Counted from the stretch's first letter, positions 1 through 11,965 are shown. The stretch: DNA of 64,000 nt from Petrosia ficiformis (GCA_947044365.1 OX345636.1:38629200-38693199); one strand, 5' to 3'. Numbers and translations are program-made. The notes: generated from the sequence alone by a model not told the origin.

Positions 1-321
1 TAAAAAGATTATAGGCTAGCTTAACATTTGGTGTTGGAATGCTGTTCACCTTGACAAGTAAATTAGTCATGATTCACAGTTTACATGTCAGTACTTCCCC
101 ACTATAAGTTTGCATAAGAGCTGACATTATATCAGCCACCTCTCCATCAGCTATTTACTAGTCCTTGTGAACAACAACATTTCAATACTAAAGATTACAA
201 ATGTAAACTGGCATACCATTATGGTGTGCAAAGGCATATTATTAAATTGGCTTGCAGTAACTAACTGATTTTTTGATATAACAAAACTCTTTTCACAATG
301 AGTTACATGTATTTACGTTAC

Positions 322-3300
322 CTGTAGATTGTGTGAGAGTAGTTGACACACTGATAGTGACAGTAGAAGATGAAACTGTTGATGTGCCTCCTGTGATATG
401 TAGAAAATACTACTAAAGTTGTTCTTTGTCAGAATGATCATATACATTCTCGCTTTGTTTTCATACCTGCTGTATGTGTTGATGATGTAATGTCAAAGGA
501 TGATGAGCCCACTGATGTGCCTGTATTGAATATAATTTAAAAAGATGATACTAATCAATCTATTATTTCCCACCTAGCGGAAAGCATCCTATATCTTCAA
601 TATCGTGACAGCAGTCATTATTCTGGTAACAGAACTGATCACAATAACATCCTTGAGCCAAACAACTTGATATACAACAGCCACCGATAATACCAACAAA
701 TTCAACACAAGATCCTATAATTATTATAATAATGTGTAATTTGTGTAAAGGTAACATTAATAATAATAGTTATACCTGGTGTTTGTGTGGGTGTTGTTAA
801 TGCAGTGGATGACAAATCATCTGTTGTGCTCACTACACAAATATAACAATATTATAACCATGATAAATATATCATTGTAAAAAGAGTTTCAATGTTTCAA
901 CTAATATCGTTTGGTTACCTTAATTTAACACAGGCCAATTTAATAACATGCCTTAGCATATCATACTGCTGTATTCAAGTATTGAATGGTAAGCCAGTTT
1001 GCCTTTGTAATTTAAGTGTTGAAATGTATATTGCTTAGAAAGACTAAGTAAATTGATAATGGAGTATGACTGATAATTTTATGATGACAGTTCTTATGTA
1101 AATTTATAGTGGGGAATTACTGACATACTGTGAACAACATTCTAACACCGAAAGATAAGCTGACCTACTCTTCAACACCTGAATTCAGCAGTAATGGATA
1201 TATATTTGAAATGCAACCAAACTGTTTTGCAGTGATGTAGGAAAATTCATTAAAAATTATAGTGTGTTATTCATAATTAACTAGTGAGCCAATAGTTTAA
1301 CCAATTTCATTGATTACAACAGTAACGTACATAAGTGTGATTATGTTTTCTTTCTGTTTTCTGTCAGCTAATGAATCTGAGAGTATGCTTTAAATACTTG
1401 TGCTTATAGTAATGAATATTTGACTTGTAATTGAGGTAACTAACTGATTGGTTAAATAACCAGTCTGTTTTGCAGTGTAGTTCATATAGCATGGTTTGTA
1501 GTGACATGTATTCATGTTACCTGTAGACTGTGTGAGAGTTGTTGACACACTGATAGTGACAGTAGAAGATGAAAATGTTGATGTGTCTCCTGTGATATGT
1601 GGAAAATATTACTAAAATTGTTCTTTTTCAGAATGATCATATACATTCTCCCCTCGTTTTCATACCTGGTTCGTGTGTTGATGACGTAATGTCAAAAGAT
1701 GATGATCCCACTGATGTGCCTGCATTGAATATAATTTGAAAAGAGGATATTAAATCTATTATTTCCCACCTTGCGGAAAGCATCCAATATCTTCAATATC
1801 AAAACAGCAATCATTAAACTCGTAACAGAGCTGATCACAATAACATCCTTGAGCGTAACAACTAAATACACAGCAACCACCAATAACATCAACATATTCG
1901 ACACAGGAACCTATAATTATTATAATAATGTGTAATGCGTAACATTAATAATTATAGTTATACCTGGTGTTTGTGTGGGTGTTGTTAAAGCAGTAGATGA
2001 CAAATCATCTGTTGTGCTCACTATAGAAATATATAATAACAATAGAATCATGACATACATAGTTCATATAATGTGGTTTGCAGTTACATGTATTCAAGTT
2101 ACCTGTAGATTGTGTGAGAGTTGTTGACACACTGATAGTGACAGTAGAGGATGAAAATGTTGATGTGTCTCCTGTGATATGTAGAAAATATTAGTAATTT
2201 TCCAGAATAACCATATACATTCTCGCTTTGTTTTCATACCTGGTGTGTGTGTTGATGACGTAATGTCAAAGGACGATGAGGCAACTGATGTGTCTGCATT
2301 GAATATAATTTAAAAAGAGGATATTAATCAATGTATTATTTTCCACCTAGCGGAAAGCATCCAATATCTTCAATATCAGAACAGCAGTCATTAAACTGGT
2401 AACAGAACTGATCACAATAACATCCTTGAGCGTAACAACTAAAAACACAACAACCACCAACAACATCAACAAGTTCAACACAAGATCCTATAAATATTAT
2501 AATAATCCGTAATTAGTGAAAAGTTAACATTAATAATAATAGTTATACCTGGTGTTTGTGTGGGTGTTGTTAATGCAGCGGATGACAAATCATCTGTTGT
2601 GCTCACTACACAAATATAACAATATTATAACCATGATAAATATATCAATGTAAAAAGAGTTTCAATGTTTCAACTAATATCGTTTGGTTACCTCAATTTA
2701 ATACAGGCCAATTTAATAATATGCCTTAGCATATCATACTGCTGTATTCAAGTATTGAATGGTAAGCCGGTTGAAATTTATATTGCTTAGAAAGACTAAA
2801 TAAATTGATAATGGAGTATGCCTGATAATTTTATGATGACAGTTCTTATGTAAATTTATAGTGGGGAATTACTGACATACTGTGAACAACATTCCAACAC
2901 CAAAAGATAAGCTGGCCTACTCTTCAACACCTGAATTCAGCAGTAATGGATATATATTTGAAATGCAACCAAACTGCTTTGCAGTGATGTAGGAAAATTC
3001 ATTATAAATGATAGTGTGTTATTCATAGTTAACTAGTGAGCCAATAGTTTAACCAATTTCATTGATTACAAGAGTAACGTACATAAGTGTGATTATGTTT
3101 TCTTTCTGTTTTCTGTCAGCTAGTGAATCTGAGAGTATGCTTTAAATACTTGTGCTTATAGTAATGGATATTTGACTTGTAATTGAGGTAACTAACTGAT
3201 TGGTTAAAATAACAAGTCTGTTTTGCAGCGTAGTTCATATAGCATGGTTTGTAGTTACATGCATTCATGTTACCTGTAGATTGTGTGAGAGTTGTTGACG

Positions 3301-5420
3301 CACTGATAGTAGAAGATGAAAATGTTGATGTGTCTCCTGTGATATGCAGAAAATATTACTAAAATTGCTCTTTTTCAGAATTATACATTCTCCCTTGGTT
3401 TTCAATCTAGAAAGAGTAGATTAATCAATTTATTATTTCTCACCTAGTGGAAAGCATCCAATATCTTCAATATCAGAACAGCAGTCATTATTCTGGTAAC
3501 AGAACTGATCACAATAACATCCTTGAGCGTAACAACTAAATACACAACAACCACCAATAACATCAACAAGTTCAACGCAAGAACCTATAATTATTATAGT
3601 AATGCGTAATTAATGAAACATTAACATTAATAATAATAGTTATACCTGGTGTTTGTGTGGGTGTTGTTAATGCAGTGGATGACAAATCATCTGTTGTGCT
3701 CACTATAGAAGTATAGCATTAATAAAACCATGATAAACATAACTCATTGTAGCACTGCAAAACAGTTTGGTATTTCTACCAATCATGCAGTTGTTACCTT
3801 AATTTTCAAATATCTAATACTATAAACAACTATTAAGAATATACTCTCTGATTCACTAGCAGATAGAACACAAAAGAAAAATATAATTATACCTATTCCT
3901 AAAATGAATATTCATCTTATGATGTGATGAGATGTCAAAATGACGAATACGCCTGGCATCACAAGACACTAGGTGTATAATTCTGTGTTAGATACCTTCC
4001 CACAACAAGGCAAAAAGGAAGGTTCAGTTGTCATATTGCGATACATCAAGAAGTATGGTATTACCATTGCAGAAAAACAAAATACAATTCTAAATACATG
4101 TAAGCAAATCCAACTATTGAAGCTCAACAGAAGGTTTATGACAACGTTCTAACATGCAACTGCAGCATAATTTTCATTCTTTGTCATCAGTAGCACTGTA
4201 TATAATATTATTAGGAAGACAGCAAGGGATAGTAACCATTCCTAGAAATGACCGTTCTATAATTAATAAAAACTGCACACAACCCTAATGTAATCCCACT
4301 GGCAGTTACATCAAGAAACACCCAAGCAAGGGGCAACACCTACACTTTACTCATTTGCATAACCTCCACATTTTAAACAGCACAGACTTTTAACTTGCTT
4401 AGTTTCACAGAAAAGCTTCCAAGAAAGCCATATATACCAAAATCATGCTTCGTTAGTTGTAGGAAAGAAGCTAGATGAGTGTTTGATTCAGTAGCAATCT
4501 TCACGCTTACTGTATTTTAGCTTTATCACGACTGCCATTTGAGACAATTGTGGATGTAGACCTGCACTATCTTCATACTTTTGTGCAATGTATCATCACC
4601 TCCAGCATCACCCATAACCGTCACTTTATTTACTAATATGCAATATTATTTGGCACCAAGAAAAACCACATTCTTGTTCTGTGGGTTTCTTCTGCTTTGT
4701 CGAAACAGTGTGGTTAAGTATAAGATAGTTATAATGGATTTTCCTACATCTCTGTTTGGTTATTTTAATTGCATTTCAAATATACACTACTGCTGAATTC
4801 AGGTGTTGAAGAGATTATAGGCTAGCTTAACTTTTGGTGTTGGAATCTTGACAAGTAAATTAGTCATGATTCACAGTTTACATGTCAGTACTTCCCCACT
4901 ATATGTTTACATAAGAGCTGACATCATATCAGTCACTCTTCCACCATCAATTTACTAGTCCTTATGAACAACAACATTTCAATACCAGAAATTACAAATT
5001 ACATTATGGTGTGCAAAGGCATAATATTAAATTGGCTTGTGGTATAACCAACTAATTGGTTGAAATAACAAAATTCTTTTCACAATGAGTTACATGTATT
5101 CACGTTATAATTACCTGTAGATTGTGTGAGAGTTGTTGACACACTGATAGTGACAGTAGAAGATGAAAATGTTGATGTCTCTCCTGTGATATGTAAAAAA
5201 TATTACTAAAGTTGTTCTTTTTCAGAATTATATAATACACATTTTATTTAATCCATAGGAATTAATAAATTATATTAATAAAAAATATAAATAAATAAAT
5301 AAAATTAAAGACTATTATACTGATTTGTATATCTTCTTTTAATAGATTAATATTTACCTTGTGATGAAGTTTCTTGTGCACTGATACTCAATAATAGCAA
5401 CAAAATAGCAAACATCATTA
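322..5420 (-). CDS. SMB/mucin-like secreted or membrane protein, 5' part (left paralog, runs off window)
   Basis: Multi-exon gene read from high to low coordinate. Exons: signal peptide 5358-5420 (ATG at 5418, a second at 5415); Ser/Thr type B 5115-5183; type A 3646-3702; SMB 3444-3584; B 3274-3336; A 2549-2605; SMB 2347-2487; C 2240-2293; B 2103-2171; A 1964-2020; SMB 1770-1910; C 1666-1719; B 1521-1589; A 776-832; SMB 574-714; C 467-520; B 322-390. Every internal exon begins and ends in phase 1 with AG and GT flanks. SMB exons are 141 bp and carry the CYCD..C.....DCC signature of somatomedin B plus two extra cysteines. Types A, B and C are 57, 69 and 54 bp and Ser/Thr-rich; B at 3274 is 6 bp shorter, in frame. 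The signal exon starts MMFAILLLLLSIS. The 3' exons lie outside the window, so it is unknown whether this paralog has a membrane anchor. SMB domains elsewhere act in adhesion and matrix proteins; the role here is inferred. Confidence 0.82.
3885..5110. repeat. Large intron block duplicated at other places in both SMB genes
   Basis: No coding exon is seen between 3703 and 5114. The stretch from about 3885 to 4620 is closely similar to 60703-61216 plus 62311-62465 in the first long intron of the right gene. The stretch 4800-5110 resembles 1-320 and 62455-62680. A third block recurs at about 840-1500, 2620-3240 and 56475-56760. These are intronic segmental duplications that arose with the exon modules. 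Short reading frames here have no recognisable product. Confidence 0.75.
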
Positions 5421-5489
5421 CTGAGCATGTGTAAATTATGGATTCAAAATATATGCAAGAACCAATTTGTGTATATGAGCAATCTTAAT

Positions 5490-5551
5490 CATATATGTAT
5501 CTATAGGTATTATATATATATATATATATAATACCTATAGATACATATATG
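5490..5551. repeat. Perfect 62-bp palindrome
   Basis: The two halves (5490-5520 and 5521-5551) are exact reverse complements. The centre is a (TA)n run and the flanking 21 bp per side are unique sequence containing CTATAGGTAT. It lies in intron 1 of the left SMB gene. It is probably a short foldback element or an AT-slippage palindrome. Confidence 0.85.
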
Positions 5552-5637
5552 AATATTATTTATTCTCAAAGCTTCAATCCTGATTATTATGACATTTAAT
5601 TGTGGAATATTAGTTTATACATTAAAATTCACCTCAC

Positions 5638-5690
5638 CTTATCTTCTTTGCACTGAAGTACAGCTTTTAGAATGACTACACAGGGCGAAA
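5638..5690 (-). promoter_or_regulatory. Non-coding first exon / promoter-proximal block of left SMB gene
   Basis: On the minus strand this block reads AGTGCAAAGAAGATAAG followed by GTGAGG, a good splice donor. The acceptor of the signal exon (TGCTCAG|TAATG) is about 220 bp downstream. The same block is conserved upstream of the right paralog at 63524, while flanking DNA is less alike, which supports a 5' UTR exon. The upstream end and transcription start cannot be fixed by eye. Confidence 0.6.
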
Positions 5691-5768
5691 CTAGGATGTT
5701 AGAGAGGAGGAGGAATTGATTGGCGCGCGAAACACGAAATTGTGTAACGTTATTAAATAGGTGTGTTC

Positions 5769-6113
5769 AATAGACCGTTTCATTTAAGAGAGCAAGTTAT
5801 GCAATTATTATAAATGAACCCTCACGTCACTTCCGGGGTACGTTTCTGCGCCATCTTGTTTCCGTTTTGCATTGAAGTCAATGGAAATATAGTCTACACT
5901 CTTGCAGTTATAATTCAGCAGTAAAACCGAATATCCTAATAAAACGAACGTCAGTGAAAATTTCATTTTTGGGCTACAGAACAGTGAAGGTCTGGTGTGA
6001 AAAACGTGTTTTTTGTGCGAGATATCATTCTGCAAAGATTAATTAATATTTTAGTGAGGTGAGCAGAAAATTTAGACATAAACATGTATAATAATACAAT
6101 GCATCTTGGGGTA
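5769..6113 (+). repeat. Left TIR of ISL2EU element
   Basis: Reverse complement of 10087-10431 over the full 345 bp, the only clear mismatch being near the inner edge (GGGGTA versus AGGGTA). The TIR contains promoter-like motifs at 5822-5858. A 75-codon open frame inside it is a by-product of the repeat; the identical frame appears in the other TIR. Confidence 0.93.
5822..5858 (-). promoter_or_regulatory. ETS/CRE-like and YY1-like motifs in left TIR
   Basis: The minus strand reads CCGGAAGTGACGTGA at 5836-5822, an ETS core fused to a CRE-like half site. CAAGATGGCGC, a YY1-like motif, lies at 5858-5848. Such motifs are common in TATA-less animal promoters. The mirrored copy is at 10342-10378. 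Promoter function is inferred from motif content and position near each gene start. Confidence 0.5.
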
Positions 6114-6151
6114 TACTGGATTAGTTAGACAACACACATGCACACAATAAT

Positions 6152-6192
<41 letters not shown>

Positions 6193-6233
6193 AATAAATA
6201 TACCTAATGGAATATTTTTATCATAGTGTGAAG

Positions 6234-7850
6234 ATGCCAAACTCATGTATAGTTTGTGGAAAAATTAAAGCTAAAGGAAAGACCATTTCTATGCATCGCT
6301 TCCCAACTGATCCAAGTAAGAAATCACAGTGGCTGAAGGCAGTGAATTTGAACGAAGGTGACATTCATGAACATACTAGAATCTGTAGTGTGCATTTTTT
6401 ATATGGAGATACTAGTAGTGCTCCCTCCCTTTGCTTGGGTAATCGCTTTGCTTCACCAAAAAAACTGCAGTTAAGTAGAGGTCAGAGATCACTTAAACGA
6501 CAGAAAACATCACCAACTCCACCTCCAAAGCGACCTGTCATTGTAAGTGAACGTGTTTCTAGCAGCCGTTCTCGCACAGTTACACCTGCACCAAGTGACA
6601 CTACAGATGAATCTGATAGAATGTCTGAAGTATTATCAGTATCTGTAGGAGAACCTCTACTTAGTGACTATAGTATACATGATTTGCCAGATGAAGAAAA
6701 CACATCTGATCATTCAACAAATTTAGTTTTGATGAATTCACATATTGAGGCACTACGAGCAGAGAATCATCAACTTGAAGTAAATAATCGGAAACTAAAA
6801 TCTGAAATCTCCTCCACTAAATCTTCATTTTTCAGGTTAGAAGATGTAGCAAGTGATGACAAACTTATAAAGTTCTATACTGGATTCACATCCTATGAAG
6901 TTTTGCTTCTTTTTTTTGAATTTCTTGGTCCATCCGTTCATAATCTGAACTACTGGGGGAGTTCTAACACCAAGACTACCAAGAGAAGGAGGAAAAAACT
7001 TGATCCAATTAATCAGTTCTTTCTAACTCTTATAAAGCTCCGTCTGAACCTTCGGATCAAAGATCTCGCATATAGATTTGGTATATCAACAGGGCTTGTA
7101 TCCAGATATATTACAACATGGATCTGCTTTCTATATCACCATCTAAAGGAGATTAACTGGATTCCTTCTGTTGAACAGGTGGTAGCTACTCTTCCTGTGG
7201 CATTTCGAAGCAAATATGCAAAAACATTTGTTATTATAGATGCTAGTGAAATATTCTTAGAGGTACCATCTGACTTGCACTTACAGTCATCAACATGGAG
7301 CAACTACAAGCATCACAATACCGCTAAATTTTTAGTTGGTTGTACTCCAAATGGAAGCATTTCATATGTGTCATCACTTTATGTAGGGTCAATTTCAGAT
7401 GTTGAGTTAACTCGGGTATCTGGATTCCTTCAACAACTGGAAGGCAAGTCAGGTGTGTCTGTTATGGCAGACCGTGGATTCACCATTCAAAGAGATTTAC
7501 ATCCATTAGGAATAACACTTAACATTCCTCCCTTTATGGAAGGGAGAGATCAACTTCCAGCTGAAGAAGTGCAAAAAGGAAGACAAATAGCTTCATTACG
7601 AATTCATGTAGAACGTGTCATAGGACGAATCAAGAACTTTTCTATTCTTACAAGCACTTTGCCTTTGTCCATGGCCAGACTTTCCAACCAAATTGTCTGT
7701 GTATGTGCTTGGCTTACAAATTTCCACCCTGCTGTTGTTCCCCTGTCTGATAATGACCAATCTGATGAGGATGTAGTTGTTAATTACTTTGAGTCCTTAT
7801 ATGAAAGTGACTATGATGCTGATACTGAAGAGAGTGAAGAGGAGTTATGA
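6234..7850 (+). CDS. THAP-domain DDE transposase of ISL2EU element
   Basis: Single-exon frame open from 6207. I prefer the ATG at 6234 because the THAP domain normally begins M-P-x-x-C and here reads MPNSCIVCGK. The 538-residue product has an N-terminal THAP C2CH zinc finger (CIVC ... W ... ICSVHF), a Ser/Pro-rich linker, a short predicted coiled coil (about residues 176-215 counted from 6207), then a DDE_Tnp_4-type catalytic domain. Likely catalytic acids are D345 in VIIDASEIF, D422 in VMADRGF and E469 in HVERVIGRI (same numbering). The C-terminus is acidic. The enzyme would bind the TIRs and cut and paste the element. No stop or frameshift is present, so it may be functional. A (TA)n run just upstream, at 6158-6185, separates it from the left TIR. 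Confidence 0.93.
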   Translation: MPNSCIVCGKIKAKGKTISMHRFPTDPSKKSQWLKAVNLNEGDIHEHTRICSVHFLYGDTSSAPSLCLGNRFASPKKLQLSRGQRSLKRQKTSPTPPPKRPVIVSERVSSSRSRTVTPAPSDTTDESDRMSEVLSVSVGEPLLSDYSIHDLPDEENTSDHSTNLVLMNSHIEALRAENHQLEVNNRKLKSEISSTKSSFFRLEDVASDDKLIKFYTGFTSYEVLLLFFEFLGPSVHNLNYWGSSNTKTTKRRRKKLDPINQFFLTLIKLRLNLRIKDLAYRFGISTGLVSRYITTWICFLYHHLKEINWIPSVEQVVATLPVAFRSKYAKTFVIIDASEIFLEVPSDLHLQSSTWSNYKHHNTAKFLVGCTPNGSISYVSSLYVGSISDVELTRVSGFLQQLEGKSGVSVMADRGFTIQRDLHPLGITLNIPPFMEGRDQLPAEEVQKGRQIASLRIHVERVIGRIKNFSILTSTLPLSMARLSNQIVCVCAWLTNFHPAVVPLSDNDQSDEDVVVNYFESLYESDYDADTEESEEEL

Positions 7851-7914
7851 TTACTACGTGTAATTGTATATATATTTCACATTGTTCATAAAATTTGTTA
7901 TACACTTTCCTCTC

Positions 7915-10037
7915 TTATAATATAACTGGCATTCCTAGGACATGGACAGGACTGACTATTTCAGGTGCTAAACAGTTGTCGAAGAAGTCAATAAGTTTTG
8001 GAAGCATTTCAGTTTTCCACAGTTCATCATCAAAGAGAATCCTTTCAACGGCCAAACCTTTTTCAGTATAAATAATAAAGTCACACCAGCTTCTCCCAGT
8101 GACTGCCATCTGGCCTTGGATTTGAAAAAAGTACTTATGATTGCGCTTAAGTTGTACAAGCTGATTGCCATCTACCTCTTTCAACTCTGAACAAAAGTCT
8201 TTTTTTTCACATGCTTGGCTTGGTGTAAGATGCTTGCTAGAATATGGACATTTGACTTCTGCTAGACCAAAGGAATCCCGAAAAGTTGGGTCATAAACTA
8301 CAGCATCAGGAGAAGCCCCAAGGAAGGGATATTCTTTACATATTACAAAGCCTGACTGACAGTAATAAAAACTTTCATTGCCTAAATCATATTGTTGTTG
8401 TTGGTATTGCTTCAATGCCAGTTCTTCATTCCTTCTTCCCCACTCAGTAGCTGCTGACTGAAACTGCTTAGCACCTAGAATTCTAAGGACAAGTGAATGA
8501 GGTGATGTGGTAGGTAGCCTATGACAGACTTCACCAAAGTAAGAAGCGGTAAGCCGGTACCTACGAACAGTGTACCACAAAGGTGACTGACTTTGATCTC
8601 GAGTGCTCTGCTCAATATGTCTCATCTCTATTTCTGGTAATTCAAGGGATTTTTTAAATTCTGAAACATTTTTTTGTAACTCTTGTTTTGTGGGGAGTTC
8701 AGGTGGCTTACTAATATTGCTAGTACTTTCTGATGTCTGATATGTAGTATCAAATAACAGAGACACACATAAACCCTTCCCACGTACCTTTTCTAAAAGA
8801 TTTGTTAGCCTGCTTTCACCAGTTTTCTTGTACTCAGGTGGCCTAGGGTCAAAGTCTTCTAAAGATTTATGTTGTCGTTTCCGCTCATGACCATATACAT
8901 GTTTCTGAAATGTTGCCTCTGACATTTGCATGGTACTCTGCTTACGTTTACAAGGAGGTCTCCATTGACAGGCAAATGATGTAATGGGTAATGGTTCTCC
9001 TTCTTGTTGGCTTGTGCTGGATGTACTACCATAGAAGCCACTTGAGCACATTGCCACCAATGCATGAAGTAAGGCAGACACATGTGTACATGAGCCTGAT
9101 TTTCTGTAAAGATAAAAAACAACAGTCACTTTTTAAAAGATTTTAGTGATGGTATATAACTTACCCAGCAGCACATTGACACGAGGCACATTGAATGGAT
9201 GCAAAGGGTCCATCACGACTAAGTAATACATATACTGAATACTGTCCAAGTTTCATTGATGGAGTCATCTGGCACCTAACATGACAGTACAATGGATTTT
9301 TGTAGTTGACTTCTAGGTGTTGAAGTCGTCCTGAAGACCAGTGAACAAATCCACGTTGTAAAGCTCTAAACGCTCCTCCCTTATCACTACTGTTACCTGT
9401 GCCTTCAGCCAGGTAAGTATACAGCAAGCCTAAATGACACAAAGTAGTGATAAGTAATGACAAATTTGTACCAAATACTACTCGACTCTTACCATGTGTA
9501 ACAGTTGGAATATTTTTGGCAATATTACTGTAATTTTCTTGACTCACAATATCCCATCCAGCAAGGGGTGCATTTGGAACAGGCAACATATTGGAATCTC
9601 CACATTGTTCATACTTTCGAAAAAGGTATGATCCATCTACATCTATCACAGCAGTGCTAGCTTTCTTTGCCTCTCTGATCCTACACAAATAAAAGTGAGA
9701 GAACTAAAAATTTGAAAGATTACACACTAAAAATAAAAATTAAGTAGTAAAATGTATATATTTTATGATATGGTATGATATATGTATACATATGTACTTG
9801 ATACATAATTACAAATACATGTATACACTATGTAACAGCTAACTTTTCAATCAGATTAGGCTTCTTGCATGAAGTTGGTACTTGAATGCCATGACAGAGG
9901 AGCCACCATCTTAATGCAGGCATTGTATGCTTTTGCAAAGGTTCATTTAAGGCTGCTCCAGGAATATCCTCTTCTGTTAACACCAAGGATGGCAACAAAC
10001 CTGTGCCTTGATCATCATTCCCTTGAATTTCTGCCAT
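7915..10037 (-). CDS. SAP-SWIM-YqaJ nuclease-like protein of ISL2EU element (three exons)
   Basis: Exons 9844-10037, 9165-9680 and 7915-9103 join in frame (194 + 516 + 1189 = 1899 bp, 632 residues plus stop). Introns of 163 and 61 bp have GTTAGC..GTAG and GTAAGT..ACAG ends. Exon 1 encodes a SAP-like DNA-binding motif (ALRWWLLCHGIQVP, then LIEK completed across the first junction). The second junction completes a SWIM zinc finger: CQC before it and CTH after it. The third exon carries a YqaJ/lambda-exonuclease-like domain with GASPDAVV and LAEVKCPYS, the PD-(D/E)xK signature. The gene faces the transposase and starts near the right TIR. YqaJ proteins are known ISL2EU companions; their role in transposition is not established. 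Confidence 0.9.
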
Positions 10038-10086
10038 CCTGAGGCATAAAATTGTAGGACTAACTATTTATTTTATTCTTACTAAC

Positions 10087-10431
10087 TACCCTAAGATGCA
10101 TTGTATTATTATACATGTTTATGTCTAAATTTTCTGCTCACCTCACTAAAATATTAATTAATCTTTGCAGAATGATATCTCGCACAAAAAACACGTTTTT
10201 CACACCAGACCTTCACTGTTCTGTAGCCCAAAAATGAAATTTTCACTGACGTTCGTTTTATTAGGATATTCGGTTTTACTGCTGAATTATAACTGCAAGA
10301 GTGTAGACTATATTTCCATTGACTTCAATGCAAAACGGAAACAAGATGGCGCAGAAACGTACCCCGGAAGTGACGTGAGGGTTCATTTATAATAATTGCA
10401 TAACTTGCTCTCTTAAATGAAACGGTCTATT
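10087..10431 (-). repeat. Right TIR of ISL2EU element
   Basis: Inverted copy of 5769-6113, same length. It includes the start region of the YqaJ gene's promoter side and the motif block at 10342-10378. Confidence 0.93.
10342..10378 (+). promoter_or_regulatory. YY1-like and ETS/CRE-like motifs in right TIR
   Basis: CAAGATGGCGC at 10342-10352 and CCGGAAGTGACGTGA at 10364-10378, mirrored in the left TIR. Their preservation in both TIRs reflects TIR identity, so it is not independent evidence of function. Confidence 0.5.
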
Positions 10432-11515
10432 ACATTTTACCTGTCGATCCAATGTGGAAGTCTCTCGTTTGATTTTGTATTCCAGCACCACACGAGTGAT
10501 ACAAGAATAGAAGCCACCAGTCAGCTGGCAGGATTCTATTTCCAGATCACTGTATATAATCGTAGTAGCGCAAGTTTATTTTTCTGAACATTTATTTAAT
10601 AATCATTTTTAAAAATCAATAATTTTATTTTACCTACTTTTCCTATTGAACAATAAGTTGTTAAAATTTTGCTTTTCTTTGTTTACTGGGGAAGAAACCA
10701 GCACTGTAGCACTGCTAGACCAACTACCCACTATAATGAGGGGGTGTGGTAAGTTAAAGGGAGAGCCTCGTGAAAAAGCGAGGAGGCATTTGCCTCCTCT
10801 GCCTCAACGCACTGCTGAATGAGTGAGTGAGTACAGCTATATTATACTCACACATACTGCATTCAACTGGGGTAATTCCATTCTATTTTCAATAATGTTT
10901 ATAGTCTCATTTAAAGACTACTGTGTCTACTATGTCTGGGAATGCCTTATTACCCACTAACCTTTGTTTATGATGCACAAATAGCAAGTCATATGATAGT
11001 AACTTAAAATTGAATTATTTTTAACATGATAAAATACGACAAGTATAACACGAATATATTTAATTTAAATTTTTATAAATTAACTTTTTTCTTCACTAAC
11101 GTCAATAACACTTGTGTAATTTGTGAATGTAGAGGATAATACAGTTATGCAGTCTTAATCAAGAGCATATAACATGCACAGTAATCAATAATGGTTTCTT
11201 TCAAAACTACCATGACAAAACGTTTATCTACTAAAGAATAACTATAGCTCTATAGTATTGATAGTCATGTATATGTGAATAAATATTTCTGTTATATCAA
11301 GTAATACGAATAAGTATGTACTTAAAGGCTATTTCTTATATTGTGCTATTGTATTATGTATGGTTTTATTTTATAAAGATTCAACAGTCTCCTACTACAA
11401 CAACCAGTGAGCAGTCTAAATTAAAATTTGTCAAATTATCAAAGTGTAGATGAATCAATGAATATGATTATAATGTGTTAATGAGAACATGCTAACCATA
11501 TCAAAGTAAAACTCC
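10432..11515. other. Non-coding stretch between ISL2EU element and satellite
   Basis: AT-rich unique-looking DNA. I see no convincing exon, RNA gene or element boundary. A short imperfect hairpin around 10772-10800 (CCTCGTG..GCGAGG, then GAGGCATTTGCCTC) is the only local structure noted. Confidence 0.5.
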
Positions 11516-11529
11516 ATGGAAACAAGTAC

Positions 11530-11965
11530 AAACATATACACATACATACATACATACACACATACATACATACATACATACACATACACGCATACACACA
11601 TACATACACACATACACACACATACACACACACATACACACATACACACATACACACATACACACATACACACACATACACACATACACACACACACATA
11701 CACACACACATACATACATACACACATACACACATACATACATACACACATACATACATACACACATACATACATACACACATACATACATACATACATA
11801 CATACATACATACATACACACATACATACATACACACATACATACATACATACATACATACATACATACATACATACATACATACATACATACATACATA
11901 CATACATACATACATACACACATACCTACATACTTACATACATACATATACATACATACATACAG
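11530..11965. repeat. CATA/CACA tetranucleotide microsatellite
   Basis: About 430 bp of nearly uninterrupted CATA and CACA units. The open frames here on both strands, made only of Tyr/Thr/Cys/Val/Met/His/Ile repeats, are products of the repeat and not genes. Confidence 0.97.

Larger units (their letters stand above)
5769..10431. mobile_element. ISL2EU-type DNA transposon, near intact
   Basis: About 4.66 kb bounded by 345-bp terminal inverted repeats (5769-6113 and 10087-10431) that I could align end to end with about one mismatch. Termini read AATAGACCGTTTC and its complement; a TA dinucleotide lies at each tip, in keeping with the TA target of ISL2EU/PIF-like elements, but the exact boundary is ambiguous by 2-3 bp. 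Inside are two convergent genes: a THAP-domain DDE transposase (plus strand) and a three-exon SAP-SWIM-YqaJ protein (minus strand). This pairing is diagnostic of the ISL2EU group. Open reading frames and matching TIRs indicate a recent insertion. It sits about 100 bp upstream of the first exon of the left SMB gene. Confidence 0.9.

Noticed and set aside
5808..6035. 75-codon frame with a hydrophobic segment, repeated at 10165-10392
   Set aside because: Lies within the terminal inverted repeats of the ISL2EU element, so identity in the two places is due to the TIR; no supporting splice or start context.
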